Shown here: in pieces, positions 31,880 to 43,500 of the stretch
Numbering within the stretch: position 1 is the stretch's first letter
How the letters are laid out: each line of letters starts with the position of its first letter
Source: Anthonomus grandis grandis
Taxonomy: Eukaryota > Arthropoda > Insecta > Coleoptera > Curculionidae
Direction: 5' to 3'
DNA: 64,000 bases
NCBI RefSeq assembly: GCF_022605725.1
Contig: NC_065552.1
Location: forward strand, 30,267,879 to 30,331,878
Notes under the pieces: generated by a model
Told to the model about the DNA's origin: nothing
The model's database searches: none
What the model saw: the letters and a program-made list of their open reading frames with translations, nothing else
Position numbers and translations under genes: made by a program

Positions 31880-33165
31880 GGTGATACAGAATCAATTCAT
31901 ACCATCATCAAACGAAACATCGTAGCTCACTGCAGAATTTCAACACCACCAAATTTAATCTTGTATATAGCAAATGGAAAAAGGATGTCATCGAACTACA
32001 TTATCTAAAGTCACCATTGGCTTAACAACATTCCAACAGCTAGTACTAGTGGCAAAAATCATGGATGATGTCAAATTAGTATTAGATGTTATAAATGCTC
32101 AGCAGTTTAAAATGAATGTAGATAAACATCAAGATAAAGGAAACATTAGAGTCATTAAGTTATCTAAGGATATTACCATACCAGCAAATTCAGAGGTGGT
32201 TAATTCCACAACTGGAGCAAAAGAGGGACAAACTGTTTTGTTTGAGCCGATGGAAAGCTGTAAAGTATATGGTTCTGGAATTTTTCCTGCAAATACGATA
32301 TCTGTTTGATCGTGAGTATTTAATATTGAGTGATCGTGTTTAGTAGTGTAAGTATGTAAATAAATTAGTTCACTATTTTGGTGCATCGAGTCTTTTAATT
32401 TACACCTTAACCAACCGGTAAAAACGCTACAATATGATTAACAGCTGAAACAAGGAGAAAACTCTAAAGTAGTGGAATGTAGATGACTACATGCTTACAC
32501 TGACTTGTCTACACGAAGAATGTCTATAGAATTTGTCTTTATTTACCAAAAGTTTCCTCAATGCTTCAAGCAATGAGCAACCGAAGGAGAGATAGAACCA
32601 TCTCCAGAGACCTTGGACATTTCCAGTTGTAATAGTAAAGAAAACGACGGATTTACCAACTTCTCTGAATATGTGATATTACTAAGAAAGATACTGAATG
32701 ATATTACCAGGAAAGACCCAATTTACCAAGTTATCCTCTACCAAGAATTGACGGCACCCTGGACTTGCTATCAGGTTCACTATGGTTTTTAACGCTGTAT
32801 CTGAAGAGTGGATACTGGCAGGTAAAAATGCATGGACTTTACAGTCACGCTCTTTGGATAAATTGACGACGATCTACTGACAAACACCATGTAGTTACGA
32901 AACTTTTGTACGGTTTTCGTTTTGTTTTGTATGGCTTTCATACGGGCTTTTGTACACGTTACGGAAGATTCGGAAGAAATTTGCAAAATCTCTGCAAACT
33001 TGGATAAAATGGTATTTCGTTATTCAGCAGACTGTGAAGAAGCGTTTCTAGTGCTTAAAAAAACACTGTGCAAATATCCAATTTTAACGTATCCAATTCC
33101 TAGACAAACTTTCATTTTAGATACAGATGTAAGCAATATTGGAATTAAAGTCGTTCTTTCATAAA
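31880..33165 (+). pseudogene. Gypsy-type pol fragment on the opposite strand (protease, RT, RNase H)
   Basis: The protease/linker region at 31950-32309 reads VTIGLTTFQQLVLVAKIMDD and KDITIPANSEVV. Then RT blocks (WTFPVVIVKKTTD, LYLKSGYWQVKM, 32610-32830) and the RNase H start (YSADCEEAFLVLKKT and QTFILDTDVSNIGIK, about 33020-33160). A stretch at about 32310-32440 does not fit the pol order and may be a smaller insertion. The gene is broken throughout. Confidence 0.8.
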
Positions 33166-34460
33166 AGTATGAAGATCGCGAGTAACTGTGCCAATGTGCA
33201 GCCTTTTAGTGGCATCTTTGTCGAATAAACTGCAAAATACAATATTCTCTATCGAATACAAGATATTCGAAAAATTCTCATAGCCAAGAGAGATCCAATG
33301 AGACATTAAGAGGATATTCTCGAGTACGACCCATAACCAGTGCAGAATACTCGAATAGATCCTTGATTAGATAAATGCTCAACAAATCTTATTAAAAATT
33401 AATTAAATACAGGACGAAGCGATCTACTTAAAAAATATAGTACTCCCACAAATTATCAAATTAAGGCACCATAACTGATTTGTCATTATGTTACTTACCC
33501 CATTATCTCTCAAAAGAGTAAGTCTGTACCCAGCCTAAGCGAATTTGTTACGTTGCTTTAAAATGAATAATAAATGATTTGGTATATTAAATAGATTAAT
33601 ACGCAGTTGAAATTTAATCAGCTCGTAGGAACACGCATAACATTCGGGCGTGCTCTATTCAGCCATCTTATAGATCAAGATAAAGGATCACGAGGTAGAA
33701 AAATAATATGTTTATATTATCACTTTTATTAGAAAAAAATGCATTATCAAAATTTAGAGGCGCATTAAATTTGCCAAGAATTGAAAATTTAACGGAAACT
33801 ATACACTTTTCCTTTTGCTTTACTGTCGATTTCCCTGAATGTAAATTTAATGTATTGTCGCTTTATACTTGTCGAATTCTATGGGATCTGCACATACATA
33901 TTCAAGACGCCTTAACGAAAGGCTTAGAATTTAAATTTGACAGAAACTTTTCACTTTTGCTTTGCTCTGTAATACAATATTCTCTCTCTCTCTCGATTCG
34001 TGCCCTCCCGGACGTAGATTCCGTGTATTGTCACTTCCTTCCTGTCGAACTCTATTGTTGATTTCCACGTATTCCGAACACAAAATATGAAAGGCTATAT
34101 GTGGCTATGGAATTCGATAGTATATAGACATTAGTTTAGGTGAACGGATTTAAATTGAGGGTAACAATAAAAGGAGTGTGTCTCTGACAGAGAATATTCA
34201 GGTATTATGTAACGCATGAGGGAAGGAGGTGGTCAGGCTGAAAATATTATAGGTGTTTTACAGGAAAAAAGAGTTTGAGTAAACCGTGCGTTATGGAACA
34301 GCAAAAGTTTCAAATTTCACAGGTCTCCCGCGCATACTAGTGTTCTCTGCATCTTTTTAAAATAAAATTCATAAAAACTGATACAGATGAAGCGTACCTT
34401 ATTTATATTGTTTTGTGTTTTAAACTTTAATACAATTGGGATATTATTTACATTGTTACC
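33166..34460. other. Unassigned stretch with a diverged internal duplication
   Basis: A 117-codon plus-strand frame at 33708-34061 has no domain I recognise. Within it, two segments about 145-170 bp apart share CTTTTGCTTT..CTGT and GTATTGTC.CTT...TGTCGAA.TCTAT, indicating an old duplication. A (TC)n run lies at about 33982-33997. Coding status is doubtful. Confidence 0.4.
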
Positions 34461-34464
34461 AACG

Positions 34465-35110
34465 GTTCCGACCACAATGCATTTAATTGCGCTGAACGTC
34501 GTATGGCACCACTCAGCAAACATTTCTCAGGAATTATCTCACCACACGAATACGTTGGTTCATATCTGAATTCGAAAAGAACGACGATCTATATGGATCT
34601 CGAAAAGCAAATTTTTAACAAACTGAGGAAACAGTTTAATCAATTTAGAGGCAAATGAAAATAGACGCTTACAATGTCACAGCTGAATATCGCACCAAAG
34701 AACAAGATCACGAAGATCTTTTTGTCAAACGTCAAGTTTGAAACGACAACCACGTTTGTGAATCCCAGTATTTGTTACAAGTTGTGAAATGTGAAGATGA
34801 TTCCTGCTACAGTCAGCCAAGAACTGCACTTGAAACTGCACTAAAAAGTTGTTAGTGAAGGATTTCTGCAACCTCATTGTCTTTTATTACCATGAACTTG
34901 TCTTGTTGAAGATTTAAAAATACCAACGTTGCCTCAGAAAAGCACCTGCCGCTTTGATCCACTGTTAGTATGACTGTCGCTTACTTTTTCACCCGATTTC
35001 GGAGATTTATTGCAGATGCTTTACAACTTCAACTGTCCTTCTGTTCAAAGTGAACTTAAAACGAGTATGAAACAAATAAGGTCTATATTTCTCATCTCAA
35101 AAAAATACCC
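34465..35110 (+). pseudogene. Remnant of an uncharacterised repeated arthropod protein
   Basis: With frame changes, the plus strand reads AERRMAPLSKHFSGIISPHE, then GSYLNSKRTTIYMDLEKQIF (34470-34650), and later CESQYLLQVVKCEDDSCYSQ (about 34755-34815). I recall this pattern from many unannotated insect proteins that behave like mobile-element genes, but I cannot name the family or its activity. Stops are frequent. Confidence 0.45.
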
Positions 35111-35257
35111 AAGCAACGCATTCGTATGATGCAAAAACTAACTCTATCAATTCAAATAGAAACGTATCATCCATTTCTTCTCCAAGAGACCAAACGAAAA
35201 CAAAACAAAGGTAAAAACACAAAGTCACGGTCTCATCAAATCCATATAATTTTTTAA

Positions 35258-35299
35258 AAGCTACACGTGTTTCGCTCCTATCGGAGCATCATCAGGCCT
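35258..35299 (-). ncRNA. Hammerhead-ribozyme-like fold
   Basis: On the minus strand: stem I strand AGGC, box CTGATGA (35295-35289), a T, stem II GCTCC-GATA-GGAGC, box GAA, self-complementary stem III ACACGTGT, then A at the cleavage position and stem I strand GCTT (one G-U pair). Both conserved boxes are intact. One extra T sits between the first box and stem II. Very short self-complementary stem III is known in hammerheads of Penelope-like elements, which cleave as dimers. No Penelope open frame was found next to it. Confidence 0.6.
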
Positions 35300-37075
35300 A
35301 GACCTACACAGATCACATTACAACTAACAACTAACTGTTGTGTTAATCACCCAAGGTAATATTTAACAAAAATTACTTCATGGAACATTTTAACGCAGAA
35401 TTAATTAAAAAAATTTATGCGTTAAGTAACGTACCAGAGATGGAAAGGTGAGGGGTCAGTCTGTTTATTATAATGCATTTAGTAGCAGCAGCAGGCGGTC
35501 CAAAGTCCCTAAAAAGGGCGTTACGTAATACTTGAACACTCCCTAGGACTAAGTTATTAAGCACAATATAAACTCAATACTCGTTCATATTTAGAATGAA
35601 GAAATTCTTGATCGAATTACTCAATTTACACTTAAGCTAACCGAAAGTTTTAAATATTTTAAGCTTCTCGTACCGATATCTCAAAAAGGGGAAACTATTT
35701 TTGCGATGCGGATTATGAGCAACTGTAAGTTAATTATCCTTTATGTAAGGTCTTTGGTAACAACCTTCAATTCTAAAATTAGTACAGGATCAATATTCTG
35801 TCACATTACATGGTGTTTTTTTTGTACATACCTTGGCATAATCATTAACACCAGATGTTAATTGTTTATATTAAATAGATAAGACGTACTGCACCATAGC
35901 AAATATTTTCTTAGTCAGGCACACCGCATGTTAAACATGGTTTAATGCAGAAATAAACCTGAAGTGATTGATATTATTTAATTCAGATTTATACATATAT
36001 ATATATATCTATATTTTCGTCATGGTTCATGATTCGCAATGTTCTGTCACATTGATAAATGATATTTTTTTAGTTTTAAAATCTAATAATAATAAACTAT
36101 TGATCTAATTTGCAAAGAACCACACTGTATATTAAATAATAAATTATCAAATACTGCATTGCTAAACAATGATAATGAAGTATGTATAATATGCATTTAG
36201 TAAAATTATAGTATGCATTTTATCTTTTAATGCAAAATAAAAACTAATTGTTTAATTTTCAATTTAAATAAATATTTAATTTAACCGCATACTAAGTTTG
36301 TAAACAAACTGCAAATTTCAGGGTCTACATGCATTAATTATTAAATACGTTATTTAAAAAAATAGTCTAGTCTATTTGACGTGTTTGAAAATACTTAATA
36401 AATTCAATTTAAATAATATTATTTTAGGTCGAAGGAAATAGTTATTAAATTATATGATACTACAAAAAACTATATTATACAAAACTATATGATACAAAAA
36501 ATTCTTCTATTGAAATATTTTTCTGCGTATTATTAATCTGATGAAAAAAGTACCAAAGTGCACAAGTCTTCTGTTTGACACGCTTAACCAATTAATCTTA
36601 TGAGAGATCCTATTAAATTTTCTAAGAGTAAATATTAAACAGCCACACATATTTTGTATTTTTTAAATTCTAATAAATTTAATAATTCTGATATCATTTT
36701 TCTTTTAAATTAGCTATTTAATTACCATTATCAAATAAAATTTTCAAATTCCGCCCGATTTGTTAAGCAATTTCAAGTTTTTTCCCTTGTATTTATATGT
36801 ATATATTGTTAAAAATAATAGATCTTTACTCTTCTTTCGTCAGAAAAACATAAGGTTAGCCTTAGCAGAGTTAGGTAGTCCCTATTTATATTATCAAGTA
36901 TATGGTTTTAATGCTTAATATTAAAATGACCGGATATCGTCTGCGAATGTCTGTACTTTGCAAAATTCAGGGAATCTTAAAACATCAGCAGTACATAGCA
37001 TAAAGAGGGGCGAAAAACCCTCCTTTGAATACTATTTATCTAGTTTAATAATTATCTAATTTTATTCTCTGTAGT
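35300..37075. other. AT-rich stretch, nothing recognised
   Basis: It contains an (AT)n run near 35995-36016. No gene, terminal repeat or domain was recognised. Confidence 0.45.
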
Positions 37076-37079
37076 TTAA

Positions 37080-37700
37080 CAAAGGGTGATTTAATAAAAG
37101 CGCCAAAGTGTTGTATTTCATCGACCCAGCGTCTAATTTCGGCTTTCAATACTTCGATGGTTGCAGGCTTATTGGCATAAATCTATGACTTTAGATAACC
37201 CCACAAACAGAAGTTTAAAGGCATTAAATTGCAAGAGCGTGGAGGCCAAGTCTGATCACCAAATCGGGAAATGACTTAATCAGGAGCAAACGCGTGTAAG
37301 ATCGTCCATGTTTCTCGGGACATATGACATGTGGCACCGTCCTGCTGAAACCATGTCATCAAGACCAACAGCTTCCAAATAAGGCACAAAAAACTGTGTT
37401 AACATAGCACGCGATTTACCGTTATTATATTAGCTTCTTCACTTTCAAAGAAAAACGGTCCAAATATTCCTCTACACCATACAGTGATACTTTGTGGATG
37501 CATTGCTTTTTGATAAATCATTCGTTGATTTTGTAAGCCCCAAATGCGACAGTTTTGCTTATTAACGAAGCTCATCACTGAAAATTACTTTGTTTGCAAA
37601 ATCAGCAAGGATCAAATTGGTGAATTTTCTTTGCTATTCTTGGTCTGCTGGAAATAAGTTGAACACTGATAAGAAGAACATTATTTCAACCGAACATTAA
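37080..37700 (-). pseudogene. Mariner-like transposase remnant
   Basis: The minus strand reads FQQDGATCHMSRE, FGDQTWPPRSCNLMPLNFCL and YANKPATIEVLKAEIRRWVD, interrupted by stops and frame changes. It is the same transposase type as the copy in the odorant receptor intron (42968-44053), which shares QQDGATCH and an SCxLxPLxxxLWGY block, but it is far more decayed. Confidence 0.75.
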
Positions 37701-37847
37701 TGGATGTACTTTACGAATAGTGCCAATTAAACTCTTACCATTTTGATAATAACTTTGACAAGCTGGATGCATTAATGTTTTACCCACGAACTTAATAAAT
37801 ATACCTGGACTGCTAATTCAATAAAAAGTAAATGACCACTACTAGAT

Positions 37848-38490
37848 GGGCGCCATTTTGCATCTTTGTGTCCTTTCGATGTTGGTCATTCTGACAAATT
37901 TTAGTTGTACCAATTGTAGGGAAAGAAAACAATTAATGTTTTTGGGAGGTTATGTTAACAAAAACAAAATAGAAAGTTACATTTAGTTAAGAATTGAAGA
38001 TATTTGCGTGAGATATAAGGTTTTTCTTGTACTTCTTTACGAATTTCGTGAAAATTTATGAAAAAAAGTAATCGTTACTCAAAATGAGGAAAAGTTTCAA
38101 TTAACTTGGGATAGATGCATGCACTTTAAAGTATGTGTTTTATTATTCTGATAAACTTGACTCTTATAAATCCTAATACCATAAAAATGATGATCTTTAT
38201 TAAATTTTGCTTGTTTTTACTTAGCAAATTTAGTAAAAAACACTTTTTTTTCTATTTTTAGTTTACGACTTTTACTATTCTTCTATGTACAGTGTTTCCA
38301 CATTAATAAATACAATCATCTATAAAAATTAAAATATAGATGAGTTTTATGAGGATTTATCACAGTTGACAAATCACACGTCAAACTTCAGCATCGTCAA
38401 CAACGTTTAATATATTTTTTTGTTGGGAACACTGAAAATGTTTAGAGTGGCCAACATCAAAAGGACACAATCACTATAAATATGGTGGCC
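37848..38490. mobile_element. Probable non-autonomous TIR element
   Basis: 37866-37894 (TTGTGTCCTTTCGATGTTGG onward) is inverted at 38443-38470 with about three mismatches. The outer GGCGCCAT at 37849 pairs with ATGGTGGCC at 38482-38490. The interior of about 550 bp has no open frame. Target duplications are not clear. Confidence 0.55.
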
Positions 38491-39109
38491 ACCAGGCAGT
38501 TGTTCTACTGTGTAGTGCTCCATGTTTACTAACTCCTATCTGTCAACTTTCAATCTGTCACATCATAATCCTGTGATATTGTACTGACATTATGACATGG
38601 TGTACAATTCAAATCTTGCGTATTTATTGAAACACTATTTATATGACGTAATTAGTCTCTAGCCCTCCGAAACCTATTTTAAAAATCGGGAATAAGAGTA
38701 TTTATATTAAAATAGCTATAAATTTGTTCATATAATAGTTGATAATATGGATATTATTCTTAAATCGGTAAATGTTTTGGGAGTTGGTAAAGGCCTTACT
38801 ATATGCGGGTTTTCTAAAATTCAGGAAAGTAGTTCTGTTCGGTTCTTTGCGTGACTTCCTATTGAGATTAAATGTATATATGAATTTTTCTAAAACCGGA
38901 CCATTAAAAGTGTGTAATTACGCAGTTCCTTATAAAGGGTCATTGGTGGTTTAGAGGTTTTATACTTAAGCAGCCTTATCCTTTTCTTCCATAAGATATT
39001 TCAAACTCGAGGTTAGCCAAGGAGACTGCGGCTAAGTCATCTTTAGATTTTTAAGGGGTATATGAATATTAAATACTGTAACCTAAAGTTTATTAAATGT
39101 ATCTGATTT

Positions 39110-39770
39110 TCTTTCAATAACATTTTCATATAAAATATTTTACCCAGGTAAGGACTCCCAAAAAATGCAAATCTCTTGAAAAAAGGTTGTAGTCAATATT
39201 TGTTTAGTACCGATATGTTACGAATTCTGGTTGGACCTTTTTTATCTTAAGATTTAAATTTGCTTGCACCAATCTATGATCAGAGAAATCATCAGCCGAG
39301 TGCGCACCGCAGGTCAAATTATTATGTGTATTCAGAAACAAATTCGGGTCTATCAATTTACTACTATGACTTGTAACATATATAGGTTCATAAAATTATT
39401 TAAATTGGAAAAATCACCGACAAAATACGATCAAAATCATGAATGTGCAAGGTTATGTTTAGGTGCGGAGGTCTGTAAAAATTTGCAATAGCAATTGTTT
39501 TAGTTCCCAGTTTAAGATTAAAACACAATTTCTCCAAAGAGTCCGAAATATCAGAGTTAAAACAAATAGTTCAAACGTTTCAATTAGTTTTAAAATAAGC
39601 GCATCCTCCCACTCTATACGCTCTCTTGCAATGGAAAAAATTGTATCCAGGTATTTCAATAATACTGGTATCTTGACTATTGTTAGTCCACTTTTCTGTC
39701 AAGAGAATTTGCAATTTTCTCTCATTATTACAAACACGAGTATTTTATAATTATTAAATTCTGTGAATAA
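39110..39770 (-). pseudogene. LINE apurinic-type endonuclease remnant
   Basis: Read on the minus strand with frame changes: ILLTEKWTNNSQDTSIIEIP then GYNFFHCKRAYRVGGCAYF, IANFYRPPHL, GDFSNLNNF and ADDFSDHRLVQANLNLKIKK, then FVTYRY. These follow the order of the APE endonuclease of CR1/Jockey elements (GYN, YRPP, GDFN, SDH). The overlapping short open frames on both strands are fragments of it. Confidence 0.7.
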
Positions 39771-40513
39771 AATTATTATGCAAATACACCGAATAATTGA
39801 AAGTCTTATAGAAGAGATACGGAGACGAAATATATCTCCTCATGGTAAAATATAAATGAAATCTGATGCTCTTATTAAGAAATGATTTAGTCACTTCGTA
39901 ATTCTTCTTGAATCCTTTTTCCTGAAATGTATATGTTGTGTTATTACCAGTGTTTGGTGATGGTGGCTTTTTATATAATACATATTAACATTTTCAAGCA
40001 ATGCGAATTAATAGTCGTCTGGTTGGAATCTTTGGCGTAACACTCAAATCACAAGGCAGTTTTACGACTTATAACAAAGTTCTTTATTTTATTCTCGACA
40101 GTTGTTTTACTAACGAAATCAGCATATTCAGGAAAAGATACAAACTTTAATACAAAGAAAGGTTATTGTCTTTTGGCATATAGATGCCTTGATGAAGATT
40201 TGAATTAGAGTTTAATATCACGAAACGTTTTCAGGGTACGAGATATGCTCAAACCCAACAGTATTTGGAAACTGCCTCGTATATCAACAAGAAAGGTAGT
40301 TAACAAAAAAACGTTAGCGGTATCTTTTGATTTATAAAAAAGTTGCCTTATTAACAGGTTTTCTGAAGTACCTTTTATAAGTTATTACCAAAATTTGACT
40401 GTACTATTGAATTATTGGTATACTGAATTGAAACTTCTACGTCTCACTGAATAATAAACTAACAAGCGCCTCATATAAACCCGCAATTTCCCTCATTTAT
40501 TCAATATTAAAAA
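39771..40513. promoter_or_regulatory. Upstream region of the odorant receptor gene
   Basis: Mostly AT-rich. TATAAA at 40474-40479 lies 29 bp before a weak TCAAT initiator (A at 40503), which would give an 11-nt leader; this is only suggestive. A degenerate hammerhead-like motif lies at 40184-40235 on the plus strand. Confidence 0.3.
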
Positions 40514-43500
40514 ATGTATCTAGACACCAAATATCTTCGCCTGCCAATGATAAGTTCCTCCGTGGTAGGAATATTTCCATGGCAGTTTACGTTTCAGGAA
40601 GATCCAAAAAACCAAAGAAATTACGCCTTATACTCAAGATTCATGTTGGGAGTTTATATGGTTATTACTCTGCTTTATTATTCTCAATTTTTTATGTTAT
40701 TAAGAGAGAATCCTCTAAGGCCAGATGAAATTGGAAGATGCATCTGCATCTCTTTGATATCTACCATGACAGTTGTAAGGCAATTCGTGATGAGATTGCA
40801 TCCAGGGTATAAGAAGTTGTTGACATATATTATTGATACAGAAAGATACATTTTTGCTGGAAAAGATCAGAAGGTATAAAATTATATTAAAAAAATTGCG
40901 TATAAAATATAGTTACTGCGAAAGGCATTTTTGTAAGTTTTTTGAAACATATTTAATTAATTTAAAATTATATGAATTATAATGATGTCTTGTATGCAGA
41001 TGAACTGTTTGGATACATTTAGGATTATTTATTTATTCATCTATTTTGTGTTAATAAGCAAAGTGTTTTTATATAAATCAAGAAATATAAAATGCAAACA
41101 CACATACAGGTTTGAACATCAGTAATTAATTTTCAATAGGTATTTATCGCAAATGCATTTTGAAATATATTCGGAATGAGGCAAAAAGTAACAAATGTTT
41201 AGACTCTGATAGGTCTTAGGCATTACGGTAAGTGCAAAAATATGATAACGTAACTCTTAAAACATCGAGTAAGACGCTTACTCGCTAAAATTTGTCTCTA
41301 CATAGCGACCAACCAAAAATGCCAAAATTAATTAAGTTTGATAATTCTACGAGCGTCCCGCTGCAGTGAGGAACTGTACTATCTAAAATTATCTTAAACC
41401 AAAATTTGCTGATGGTCTAAGTTTATCATTAATAAATATTGTGAACAAAAGACTCGTAAGAGAGAAGTACGTGAACGTAGATTATTGGCTTGCAAGCTGG
41501 AATCGAACAATGTTGAATTAAAGTAAAATATTTCTAGATCAGTCTAATATGACTAATTAATAAATTCGTTCCCCCAATCAGTTTATAAGATGCACAATTA
41601 TGCGAATGCAGAAATATAAAATTTTCTTCAAATACATTTTTAGAAAATTATTTTTCCCTAGGCTGTAAGAAAAAAAATATATAGATTATAAAAAAAACAA
41701 AAAACTCTTTTTATTCAACAGCACTCATATTATGAATATATATCATAGGAAAAACATTGAACTATTTTTGATCGTTGAAGCTGTTTTTAGGTTTTAAGTA
41801 TTTACAACAAATGCACTAAAACCATGACTACTAACTTGGCCAAATATCTAACTTTAGTCGGAATTTTGGTGTTTTTACACGCCCTTAGGCCCTTTTTCAC
41901 CGAAGAATTCAAAATGATCGGTAATGAAACTGTGGAAATACGAAGCTTTCCGGTCCCTAGTTATGTCCCATTCGATGAAAATGCTCATTTTGTGGTAAGT
42001 ATTAACTATCATAGATTTTTAATGTTTGAAATGAATAGAAGTGTTTTTTTGTAGAATGCTTACATTTTTACTTTCATATCTCTAATGATTGGTGCATATT
42101 TCGTAATCAACACAGACGTCCTGATGTTTCCTTTATTGATGTATCCTATAGGTCAACTGGAAATTTTACACCACATTTTACAAAATTTTGATAAATATTC
42201 AGAGAAAATAAAGGGACAATTTCAGACTGAAAACGAAGAGACGGTGGCTTGTGCTGCTTTTTATTATTGCATTCGCAAGCATAAGGAAGTTATACAGTGA
42301 GTTTTAAATTAAAAATAAATTAAATAATTTAGTAAATTTACGACCAAATGAAAAAGTGTTCAATTGGTTATATTTTTCTTCATTAAACACTATTTTTAGA
42401 GTACTGATTCCCACTTTGCGGAGCAAAATCTCGTATAATTAAAAATATATATTTCTGTGCGGTTATTTGCTTATGACATATTTTTTTTTTATAAATACAT
42501 TAAATTCTATAAAAGCCGGATAAATTTTTGAAAAAAAGTAAAAAAATTAAGAATAAACTAAAACACAATATGAATATTGCGTTTGTGAACTTACTTTCTA
42601 TATATTCGAGTGGCATTGAGTGGAAGCACTTATAGATCTCTTCCATTTGGAAACACTAGCAAAAGACCGAAATACGAAAAAAAAACAAATTGAAATAAGA
42701 AAGGAAATGCTTGTAATCAGTCAAAGAAAATGATGATATTCCTTAATGAAAACTAAGGAAAACGCAAATTTAAATACCAATAGAACTAAGAAGTCTTTGG
42801 TATTAACATCATTCCGAAAAAAGTTCAAAGTAGTTACGAAATAATTAGCACTTCTGTTAATCCAACATTACGTAATAAAGAACTTTCATTTGGCAACACT
42901 GTTTTTTATGAAAGCCGACCTGACAGTTCTGGGTTATTTTTAGATTAGTTTGGTTTGGGAATTCATCATGAACAGACTGACGCCGGAACGTTTCCAAATT
43001 GTTCAAATTTAGTTTGAAAGACATGGTTCTATTCGAGAAACACATCGGGCATTACGTGAGTTTTATGGTGCTCATAATCGTCCTTCAGAGAGATTAATTC
43101 GAGAAACTGTTGATCGTTTTCGCAATACTTTTATTCTAGTCAACAATACGCATCCCGTAAGACGCCGTACAGTGCGCACGCAACAAGCGATAGCTGCTGC
43201 GCAGCATAGTGTTGATAATGATCCAAATGTGTCAATTCGTCGTCGTTCTCAACAAGTGAACTTATGTCCATCCACTTTATGGAAAATTTTGCGCAAAGAT
43301 CTCGGATTGTGAGCATATAAAATTCAACTTGTCCAGGAGTTGAAACCTCAGGATCATCTTTTGCGCCGTACATTAGCTGAATGGGCGGAAGGAAAGATTG
43401 CTGTTGATCCACGATTTCATATGAAAATTTTTTTCAGTGATGAAACACACTTTTGGTTAAATGGCTATGTAAACAAGCAGAATTGCCGAATTTGGGGGGA

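Noticed and set aside
33708..34061. 117-codon plus-strand frame
   Set aside because: Composition and an internal diverged duplication look non-coding, and no motif or splice context supports it.
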